From Thermoplasmata archaeon (GTDB lineage Archaea; Thermoplasmatota; Thermoplasmata; Lutacidiplasmatales; UBA184): 5,280 bases of DNA. This document shows positions 1-5,280 of the stretch, one piece after another. How positions within the stretch are numbered: position 1 is the stretch's first letter; every line of letters begins with the position of its first letter. A program made the position numbers and the translations under genes. Location: NCBI GenBank assembly GCA_030037695.1, contig JASHQF010000042.1:1-5280 (forward strand), given 5' to 3'. Below the pieces are notes generated by a model that saw only the letters and a list, made by a program, of their open reading frames with translations, searched no databases and was not told the DNA's origin.

Positions 1-1193
1 GCTCCCTCCAGCTTCTCGGCGAACCGCTTCGCCTCCGCATACAGTACCTGGGCGCTCTCGCGCGGCGACGGGGAGAACGGAAGCTCGAGGGGACGCGACC
101 CCAGGCGCACCGGGATCCGCTCGGGGACGGGATGCCGAGCGGCCGCGGAGCGCAGCGCGGCCTCGGCCTCGGCATAATGGGCGAACACGGCGTCGGCATC
201 GAGCTTGCGCGCGGCGGCCGACTCGGTGAGGGCACGGACCGCCTCGACCTGACGCTCGACGAGCCGTTCCAGCTCCTGCCGCCGGGCGCGCGCCGCTCGG
301 GCCTCGGGCGCCTCGACGGGGGGCGCGACGGCGGCGAAGAACCGGGCCGCCGCTTCGGAAAAGGTGCCGAGCTCCTCGATCTGCGTCCCGGGGACCTCCG
401 CCCAACGATGCGGGCGGTACGGCGCGGCCTCGACCGGCACGCCCGCCCGTTCGACCACGAACCCCCGCGGGTTGTCGCCGATCTCGGCGACGAGCTCGGC
501 GAGCGTGCTCCGCACCGACGACGCGGCCGCGGCGACCGTGGTCGCGCTCGGTTCGGTGCCGCGAAGGTGGGCCCTTGCGAGGACCTCCTCGGCCACCGGG
601 CCGCCGAGCCCGAGGCGGGCGGCGAGCGTGCTGGCGAGATCGGTGCGGGAGGCGCCGAGGATACGCTCGATCTCTCCGGCCCCGAGCGTCCACGGATCGG
701 GGCGGGCGGGGGGCCGGGCGTACGGGCGACCGACCCGGACGTCCCGATGGGCCCAACGTCGCGGCGAGGCGACCGCCGCGATCGCTCCCCCGCGCGAGAC
801 GAGGACGTTGCCGGCCCCGAACAGCTCGGCCGCGAGGACGAGCTCGCCCGGCTCGGAGGCGCGCTCGAGGACGATCTCGAGGTAGCGCTCCCCCATCGGA
901 TCGACGACCGTTCGGAGGGCGGCCCCGGTGAGCAGGCGACGGAGCTCGCGGGCGAACGGCGAGAGCTCCTCCGAGCGCTCGGCCGGGAGCTCTCGGAGCG
1001 CGGCGTACCGACCGGGCACGATCGCGAGCTCGCGGCGCCCCGCGCGGGGGCTTCGGAGCACGACGGACCAGCCGATCCCCGGGAGATCGTAGGACTTGTC
1101 GACGTGCGCGCGGCCCAGCGCTCGGAGCTCGCGGACCAGGGCGAGCGTGTCGAGCGACGTGAACCGATCTTTCGGGGTCGGGGCGTCGACCAT
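1..1193 (-). CDS. NFACT family protein (archaeal Rqc2/RqcH/NEMF homologue), N-terminal part, 3' end cut by window edge
   Basis: The minus strand is open without a stop from an ATG at 1193 to the window edge, giving about 397 residues. This ATG is the only usable start: an in-frame TAA lies at 1233-1235 and no start codon lies between. The protein reads as an NFACT-N domain (residues ~11-170) with SLDTLALVRELR (13-24), VDKSYD (31-36), the motif ELFGAGNVLV (123-132) and the G-x-x-Y-x-x-PP segment (155-162). A helix-hairpin-helix-like stretch follows (~183-210, with LGLGGPVAEEVLARA). Residues ~295-350 are Arg/Glu/Ala-rich and helical, as expected for the first coiled-coil arm. Residues ~376-398 resemble the second arm (AEAKRFAEKLEGA). 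The NFACT-R and C-terminal domains would lie beyond the window. Family members bind the large ribosomal subunit with trapped peptidyl-tRNA and recruit tRNA to extend the stalled nascent chain. The usual Asp-Arg pair appears as Glu-Arg (102-103). The gene is divergent from the acyl-CoA dehydrogenase gene. The family call is by eye but several motifs agree. Confidence 0.9.
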   Translation of the reverse strand, partial: MVDAPTPKDRFTSLDTLALVRELRALGRAHVDKSYDLPGIGWSVVLRSPRAGRRELAIVPGRYAALRELPAERSEELSPFARELRRLLTGAALRTVVDPMGERYLEIVLERASEPGELVLAAELFGAGNVLVSRGGAIAAVASPRRWAHRDVRVGRPYARPPARPDPWTLGAGEIERILGASRTDLASTLAARLGLGGPVAEEVLARAHLRGTEPSATTVAAAASSVRSTLAELVAEIGDNPRGFVVERAGVPVEAAPYRPHRWAEVPGTQIEELGTFSEAAARFFAAVAPPVEAPEARAARARRQELERLVERQVEAVRALTESAAARKLDADAVFAHYAEAEAALRSAAARHPVPERIPVRLGSRPLELPFSPSPRESAQVLYAEAKRFAEKLEG

Positions 1194-1259
1194 CCTGGCT
1201 CGCCGACCGGACGCTCGACGCCCGGCACGGGCTTAAGGGTTGGGCGACCTGCCCGGGCG
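1194..1259. promoter_or_regulatory. Divergent intergenic region between the NFACT and acyl-CoA dehydrogenase genes
   Basis: This is the only non-coding gap in the window, 66 bases between the ATG of the minus-strand NFACT gene and the GTG of the plus-strand dehydrogenase gene. It is GC-rich apart from CTTAAG at 1232-1237. It also holds two short GC dyads: GCCCG/CGGGC around GCA at 1220-1232, and the palindrome GCCCGGGC at 1251-1258. These could be operator half-sites, but such short GC dyads are expected by chance at this composition. No Shine-Dalgarno sequence is evident before either start. Confidence 0.6.
1231..1238 (+). promoter_or_regulatory. Candidate archaeal TATA box (palindromic CTTAAG core), possibly bidirectional
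   Basis: GCTTAAGG is the only TA-containing cluster in the intergenic gap. Its centre lies about 26 bases before the GTG at 1260, which is the normal TATA-to-transcription-start distance in archaea and would make the dehydrogenase transcript leaderless. Because CTTAAG is its own reverse complement, the same element could direct minus-strand transcription starting near 1208, giving the NFACT mRNA a leader of about 15 bases. No purine-rich BRE is obvious on either side, so this rests on position and composition only. Confidence 0.4.
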
Positions 1260-2420
1260 GTGCCGGTGGACGGGGAGCGCACCGCCGAGGAGTGGCGGAG
1301 GCACGCACGGGAGTTCGTGGACCGGGATCTCCATCCGATCGCCGCACGGATCGACCGCGAGGACCGGATCCCCGAGGAAGCGATCCGGGCGCTGGCGCGC
1401 GAGCGGTTCCTCGGCCTCGGGATCCCTCCCTCCTGGGACGGCGCCGGGGGCGACGGACGCTGCGTGGCGGCTGTCCTCGAGGAGCTCGCCCGCGGGAGCG
1501 CCGCCGTCGCGGTCCTCGTGGCCGTGCATCTCTCGGTCTGCGCGTCGCCGATCCTCGTGTGGGGCTCGGAGGCCCAGCAGGAAAGGTACCTCCGGCCGCT
1601 GGCCCGCGGCGAACGGATCGGGGCGTTCGCGCTCACGGAACCGGGCGCGGGCTCCGACGCGGGGGCGCTGCGCACCCGCTACACCGCGGGACCGGACGGG
1701 TTCGTGCTCGCCGGGAGCAAGATGTTCATCTCCAACGCCGTCAGCGCCGGGATCGTGGTGTTGTTCGCCACCCGGGACCCTGCGCTCGGGCACGCCGGGA
1801 TCTCCGCCTTCCTCGTCCCGCCCGGGACGGGCGGGTTCTCCGTCGCCCAACGTCTCGACAAGCTCGGGCTCCGCGGGAGCGAGACGACCGAGCTCGTGCT
1901 CGAGCGGGTCCGGCTCCCTCCGGACGCGCTCCTCGGGCCCGAGGGGGCGGGCCTGCGGATCGCCCTCACCTCGCTCGCGGGGGGCCGGGTCGGGATCGCC
2001 GCGTGCGCCCTCGGCGTCGCCCACGCCGCCTTCGAGGAGATGCGGGCTGCGGTCCGCGACTCGGACGACCCGTGGAAGCGGCATGCGCTCGCCCGGGCGT
2101 ACGCCGAGCTGGCGGCCGCCCGTTCCCTCGTCGGGGAAGCGGCCGACCGACGGGACGCGGGCGCGCCGTTCGTGATCGAGGCCTCGGTCGCCAAGCTCGT
2201 GGCGTCGCGGGCGGCCGTCTCGATCGCCTCCGCGGGCGTCGATGTCGCCGGCCCGGCGGGCGTAGGCGGGAGCGCGGAGCCGCAGCGCCTCCTGCGGGAT
2301 GCGCGGGTCTTCCCCCTCGTGGAGGGGACGACGGAGGTCCAGGAGCTCGTCATCGCCCGACGGCTGCTCGGTGAGGAGCCCGCTCGGGAGGCGGGCCCCT
2401 CGCGGGGGCCGGACGGGTGA
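1260..2420 (+). CDS. Acyl-CoA dehydrogenase (FAD-dependent)
   Basis: The gene encodes a 386-residue flavoprotein, the usual length for the family, that would introduce the alpha-beta double bond into an acyl-CoA thioester and pass electrons to an electron-transfer flavoprotein. The acyl-chain specificity cannot be read from the sequence. The N-terminal helical domain spans ~1-115. The first family signature ALTEPGAGSD is at 124-133, followed by the beta domain with KMFISN (154-159). The C-terminal helical domain ends in RLLRDARVFPLVEGTTEVQ. Glu355 in VEGTTE sits where medium- and short-chain enzymes carry the catalytic base. The second signature (QxxGGxGY) is degenerate: Asp328 replaces Gln and Gly-Pro replaces Gly-Gly. 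GTG at 1260 is chosen because homology begins just after it and a candidate TATA box lies 26 bases upstream; GTG at 1266 is possible. The frame stays open back to 132, but that part lies antisense to the NFACT gene. The stop overlaps the next gene's start. Confidence 0.9.
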   Translation: MPVDGERTAEEWRRHAREFVDRDLHPIAARIDREDRIPEEAIRALARERFLGLGIPPSWDGAGGDGRCVAAVLEELARGSAAVAVLVAVHLSVCASPILVWGSEAQQERYLRPLARGERIGAFALTEPGAGSDAGALRTRYTAGPDGFVLAGSKMFISNAVSAGIVVLFATRDPALGHAGISAFLVPPGTGGFSVAQRLDKLGLRGSETTELVLERVRLPPDALLGPEGAGLRIALTSLAGGRVGIAACALGVAHAAFEEMRAAVRDSDDPWKRHALARAYAELAAARSLVGEAADRRDAGAPFVIEASVAKLVASRAAVSIASAGVDVAGPAGVGGSAEPQRLLRDARVFPLVEGTTEVQELVIARRLLGEEPAREAGPSRGPDG

Positions 2421-4762
2421 GTCGAAGAAAGACCGGCTCGGGGCCCGGGTCGGTCCCGGGTCTTCCCTCGGGCTCGACGGCGGACGACGCGGCCTCCCGG
2501 GAGCCCCCCGCCGCCGAGAGCCCCCCGGGCTCGCTCGAGTCGGCCGGGCTCGCTCCCGAGATCGCGGCGATCGTGCGCGCGGGGGGGATCGATCGCCTCT
2601 ATCCCCCCCAGGCCGCGGCCGCGGGGCCGGTGCTCGCCGGTAGGAGCGTGCTGCTCGCCTGCCCGACGGCGAGCGGGAAGTCGCTGATCGCCTACCTCGC
2701 CCTCCTGCGGGCCGCCCGCGCCGGGCGGACCGGCCTCTATCTCGTTCCCCTGCGCGCCCTCGCCCACGAGAAAGCCGAGGAGCTCCAGCAGTTCGCCGAC
2801 CTGGGGTTCCGCGTCGGCGTCTCGGTCGGCGATTTCGACCTGCCCGCCGATCGGTTGGAGAAGGTCGACATCCTGGTCGCGACGAGCGAGAAGGCGGACG
2901 GCCTGCTCCGGCGCAAGAGCCCCTGGCTCGACCGGCTCGGCGCGGTCGTCGCCGACGAGGTCCACCTCCTCCGCGACCCCGAGCGGGGGCCGACGCTCGA
3001 GGTCTGCCTCACGCTCCTGCGCCGGCGGAACCCCGAGCTGCAGATCGTCGCCCTCTCGGCGACGGTCGCGAACGCGGCGGAGGTGGCGGCGTGGCTCGGC
3101 GCGCAGCCGATCGAGAGCGATTTCCGTCCTGTGCCGCTCCGGCTCGGCGTCTACCGCGAGGGCCGGATCACGTTCACGGACCTCACGACCCGGGAGGTCG
3201 CCCCGCCGGGGGAAGCGGTACCGCGTCTCGTCCGCACGATCGTCTCGGAAGGCGGCCAGGCGCTCGTCTTCGTCAACAGTCGGCGGTCGAGCGAGCAGCT
3301 GGCGCTCGCGCTCGTGCCCACCGTCGCGCGGTTGCTCGGACCCGAGGGTCGGGGCCGCGCGCAGCGGGCGGCGGAGGAGCTCGGCACGGTCTCCGAGGAG
3401 GAGACCGAGGGGGTCCGCCGCCTGAGCGGCCTGCTCCCCTCCGGCGTCGCGTTCCACAACGCCTCCCTGACCCATGCCGAGCGCCAGATCGTCGAGCATG
3501 CGTTCCGGGACCGCGTCCTGAAGGTGCTCGTCGCGACCCCGACCCTCGCCGCGGGGATCAACTTGCCGGCCCGGCGCGTCATCGTCCGGGACACGACCCG
3601 CTACGACGATCGCCTCGGGCTCCAGGCCCCGATCCCTGCCCTCGAGGTGCACCAGATGCTCGGCCGGGCGGGCCGCCCCCGGTTCGACCCGTACGGGGAG
3701 GCGCTGGTCGTCGCCCGCACCCCTGAGGACGAGGAGCGGTTGATCGACGCCTACCTGGCCGCGCCCCCCGAGCCGATCGTGAGCCGTCTCGCCTCGGAGG
3801 CCGCGCTCCGCATGCATCTCCTCGCCCTGGTGGCGAGCGGCGCGGTCACGACGGCCGAGGAGCTCGACGGCTTCTTCCGCACGACGTTCTACGGCCGTAC
3901 CCTCCCGATCGCCGAGCTGCGCGAGGTCGTCGCGGCGGTGCGGAGGTTCCTCGAGCAGCACGACCTGCTCGTGCCGGGCGCGTTCCTGCGAGCGACCCGG
4001 TTCGGGACGCTGACGAGCGAACTGTATCTGGATCCCCTGAGCGCGGTCGCGCTCCGCGACGTCGTCGAGCACGCGCCGCTCGGCGTCGGCGACTTCCCGA
4101 TCCTCGCGGCGATCGCGGCGACCCCGGACCTGCCGCCGCTGTTCGTCCGGCGGGCGGACGAGCCGGAGCTCCACGCCCGGTTCGTCGACGAGGCGGAGGA
4201 GCTGCTCGTGCGCCCCGAGACCCCGCCGCTCGACCTCGCGTTCGGCACGTTCCTGGCCGGCCTCAAGACCGCCTGCGTCCTCGAGGGATGGATCGACGAG
4301 ACGCCGATCGTGGAGCTCAGCGAGCGTTTCGGCATCGGGGCGGGCGACCTCCGGACGAAGGTCGAGGACGCGGAGTGGCTCCTGTTCGGGGCGAGCCGCA
4401 TCGCGGGGACGTTCCAGCGCCGGCTCGCCCGCACCATCGACGATCTCGCCCTCCGCGTCCGCTACGGGGTCAAGGAGGAACTCCTCGACCTCGTGCGGCT
4501 GCGGGGGATCGGCCGGGTCCGAGCGCGGCTCCTGTTCCGGGCGGGTTTCGCCGACCGGGAGGCCCTGCGCGCCGCCCCGGTCGAGCGGATCGCGCAGGCG
4601 CTCCGTTCCCACCGCCTGGCCGAGATGGTCGTCGCTCAGCTCACGCCCCGGAAAGCAGCTCGGGAACCGGCCCCCGACGTACGCCCGGAGGAGCGAGTTC
4701 CGGCGACACCTCGCCGCTCGCCCCGGCGACTGGACGAGTTTGGACCCGAACCCGGGCCGTGA
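2417..4762 (+). CDS. hel308: Hel308-type Ski2-like ATP-dependent DNA helicase
   Basis: A superfamily 2 helicase of 781 residues, expected to unwind lagging-strand or forked DNA with 3'-5' polarity during repair or restart of stalled forks. Motifs in order: LYPPQ (61-65), Walker A PTASGKS (83-89, Lys88), YLVPLRALAHEK (108-119), DEVH (180-183) followed by RGPTLE (190-195), SAT (214-216), LVFVNSRR (283-290), ATPTLAAGINLPARR (373-387), and QMLGRAGRP (413-421) with the arginine finger. A winged-helix region follows (~455-495, ending TTFYG), then the ratchet domain, then a helix-hairpin-helix (LVRLRGIGRVRARLL, 692-706) typical of Hel308 domain V. The usual HHAGL motif reads HNASL (347-351). The N-terminus carries about 38 extra Ser/Pro/Gly/Ala-rich residues, and about 40 Arg/Pro-rich residues follow the helix-hairpin-helix; family members are usually nearer 700-720 residues. 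GTG at 2417 is the only start before the conserved core and overlaps the upstream stop as GTGA, so translational coupling is likely. The 3' end overlaps the convergent gene. Confidence 0.94.
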   Translation: MSRRKTGSGPGSVPGLPSGSTADDAASREPPAAESPPGSLESAGLAPEIAAIVRAGGIDRLYPPQAAAAGPVLAGRSVLLACPTASGKSLIAYLALLRAARAGRTGLYLVPLRALAHEKAEELQQFADLGFRVGVSVGDFDLPADRLEKVDILVATSEKADGLLRRKSPWLDRLGAVVADEVHLLRDPERGPTLEVCLTLLRRRNPELQIVALSATVANAAEVAAWLGAQPIESDFRPVPLRLGVYREGRITFTDLTTREVAPPGEAVPRLVRTIVSEGGQALVFVNSRRSSEQLALALVPTVARLLGPEGRGRAQRAAEELGTVSEEETEGVRRLSGLLPSGVAFHNASLTHAERQIVEHAFRDRVLKVLVATPTLAAGINLPARRVIVRDTTRYDDRLGLQAPIPALEVHQMLGRAGRPRFDPYGEALVVARTPEDEERLIDAYLAAPPEPIVSRLASEAALRMHLLALVASGAVTTAEELDGFFRTTFYGRTLPIAELREVVAAVRRFLEQHDLLVPGAFLRATRFGTLTSELYLDPLSAVALRDVVEHAPLGVGDFPILAAIAATPDLPPLFVRRADEPELHARFVDEAEELLVRPETPPLDLAFGTFLAGLKTACVLEGWIDETPIVELSERFGIGAGDLRTKVEDAEWLLFGASRIAGTFQRRLARTIDDLALRVRYGVKEELLDLVRLRGIGRVRARLLFRAGFADREALRAAPVERIAQALRSHRLAEMVVAQLTPRKAAREPAPDVRPEERVPATPRRSPRRLDEFGPEPGP
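2581..2609. repeat. Perfect 9-bp GC-rich inverted repeat inside the helicase gene
   Basis: GGGGGGGAT (2581-2589) and ATCCCCCCC (2601-2609) are exact reverse complements separated by 11 bases, so DNA or mRNA could fold into a stem with seven consecutive G-C pairs. It spans the codons for GGIDRLYPPQ, conserved family residues, so it arises from choosing GGG GGG and CCC CCC codons. The reading frame stays intact through both homopolymer runs, as shown by the helicase motifs on each side. Whether it has a role in mRNA structure is unknown. Confidence 0.6.
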
Positions 4763-5280
4763 CCCACTCGTCGAGCGGCGTCAGCACACGGACGACCGAG
4801 CGGGTGCCTCCCTCCCCGCCGGTCCGTATCTCCCGTCGGACGTACCCGGCGCGCTCCAGCCGGACGATCCGCCGCCACAGGGTCGTCGGGGGGAGGGGAC
4901 GACGGCCCTCTTCGAGGGCGTACCTCGCCTCGAGCCGCCGGACCTCCCCGAGCCGGGCGGAGACCCCGTCGCTCGCCCCCCCGATCGCCCGAACGACCCG
5001 CGGCTCGATCGGGATCCCCGGATCGCGCCGGAGATTTCCGAAGCCTCGCGGGGTCGCGGCGCGACCCCCGAAGAGCTCGCGCCGCACGAGCTCGATCGCC
5101 CGGCTCGCTCCCCCGCCTTCCTCTACGGCCCGGGCCAGGATGGCGTCGACGAGCGACGGGGGCGGGGCTCGCCCGAGCGCTCGCTCCGTCCGGTCGCGCG
5201 CGATCTGCCGTAGGGCTGGCTCCGCGTAGGGGCGGAGCTCGAGGTACGGCCCGAGCGGCACCCGCGGCTCGAGTCCGGAG
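4641..5280 (-). CDS. Orc1/Cdc6-like AAA+ protein, C-terminal part (lid and winged helix), 5' end beyond window
   Basis: The minus strand is open from the right edge to a TGA at 4641-4643, showing the last 212 residues. A GTG at 5261 lies inside a conserved segment (SGLEPRVPLGPY), so I treat it as internal and the gene as entering from outside. The visible start resembles the Orc1/Cdc6 stretch that follows sensor 1, with a PY motif and then PALRQIARDRTERAL. A helical lid follows, including GGGASRAIELVRREL where the family usually has GDAR. After a linker comes a winged-helix domain: the recognition-helix region TTLWRRIVRLERAGYVRRE and a glycine-rich wing TGGEGGTRSVVRVL, followed by LTPLDEW. 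Such proteins bind origin DNA and load the replicative helicase, although many archaeal paralogues have regulatory or unknown roles. The Walker motifs are not visible, so another AAA+ plus winged-helix ATPase family remains possible. The last 40 codons overlap the helicase gene in the opposite orientation. Confidence 0.6.
   Translation of the reverse strand, partial: SGLEPRVPLGPYLELRPYAEPALRQIARDRTERALGRAPPPSLVDAILARAVEEGGGASRAIELVRRELFGGRAATPRGFGNLRRDPGIPIEPRVVRAIGGASDGVSARLGEVRRLEARYALEEGRRPLPPTTLWRRIVRLERAGYVRREIRTGGEGGTRSVVRVLTPLDEWVTARVRVQTRPVAGASGEVSPELAPPGVRRGPVPELLSGA

Noticed and set aside
1220..1258. GCCCG/CGGGC dyads as operator sites
   Set aside because: Arms of only 4-5 G/C bases recur by chance in DNA of this composition; there is no independent support.
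1233..2374. Other overlapping open frames within the dehydrogenase gene on both strands
   Set aside because: All are compositional shadows without motifs, while the dehydrogenase frame has both active-site segments and the family length.
1679..4612. Very long minus-strand open frame (977 codons) opposite the dehydrogenase and helicase genes
   Set aside because: Its translation is Arg/Glu/Pro/Gly-rich with no recognisable domain. It lies antisense to two genes with complete motif sets, as expected from stop-codon scarcity at this GC content.
4288..5229. Plus-strand open frame of 313 codons across the helicase end and the convergent gene
   Set aside because: Arg/Pro/Ser-rich low-complexity translation in shadow frames of two better-supported genes; no domain seen.
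5259..5261. GTG as a true start for a 206-residue protein
   Set aside because: The frame continues upstream to the window edge and the residues just before it fit the same conserved AAA+ segment, so the codon is most likely internal.
1..5280. Frequent GAGCTC and CGAGCTCG-like words as a dispersed repeat
   Set aside because: They fall mostly on in-phase Glu-Leu and Glu/Leu codon pairs (GAG CTC) and reflect codon usage rather than a repeat family.
1..5280. RNA genes, CRISPR arrays, insertion sequences, poly-T terminators
   Set aside because: No cloverleaf-like segment, spaced direct repeats, transposase motifs or T-tracts were seen. Nearly all bases are explained by the four protein genes.

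Overview
The window looks like a slice of a high-GC archaeal chromosome. Three of the four genes belong to the archaeal information-processing repertoire: an NFACT/Rqc2-type protein, a Hel308-type Ski2-like helicase, and a protein resembling the C-terminal half of an Orc1/Cdc6 AAA+ initiator. Codon third positions are strongly G/C. The proteins lack the extreme Asp/Glu excess of haloarchaea, so a high-GC Thermoplasmatota lineage is my best guess, but the placement is inference. Coding density is almost complete, and the only intergenic gap is 66 bases.

Layout: positions 1-1193 (minus) hold the N-terminal ~397 codons of the NFACT gene, whose 3' end is cut by the left edge. Positions 1194-1259 are a short divergent intergenic region with one AT-containing element, the palindrome CTTAAG, which could serve as a TATA box in both directions. 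Positions 1260-2420 (plus) encode an acyl-CoA dehydrogenase of ordinary length. Its stop overlaps the GTG start of the Hel308 gene (2417-4762, plus) in a GTGA junction, so the two are probably co-transcribed and translationally coupled. Positions 4641-5280 (minus) hold the C-terminal part of the Orc1/Cdc6-like gene, which enters from the right edge, converges on Hel308 and overlaps its 3' end by 122 bases.

Functionally, NFACT acts in ribosome-associated quality control, Hel308 in repair or restart of stalled replication forks, and the Orc1/Cdc6-like protein in origin recognition or DNA binding. The acyl-CoA dehydrogenase is a flavoenzyme of acyl-CoA oxidation and is the odd member. I see no mobile element, CRISPR array, RNA gene or clearly novel system. 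The points worth a second look are the substitutions at key positions of three proteins, the convergent overlap, the metabolic-repair gene coupling, and a GC-only hairpin inside the helicase gene. Very long open frames occur opposite and upstream of the real genes because the DNA is so GC-rich; they are read here as shadows.
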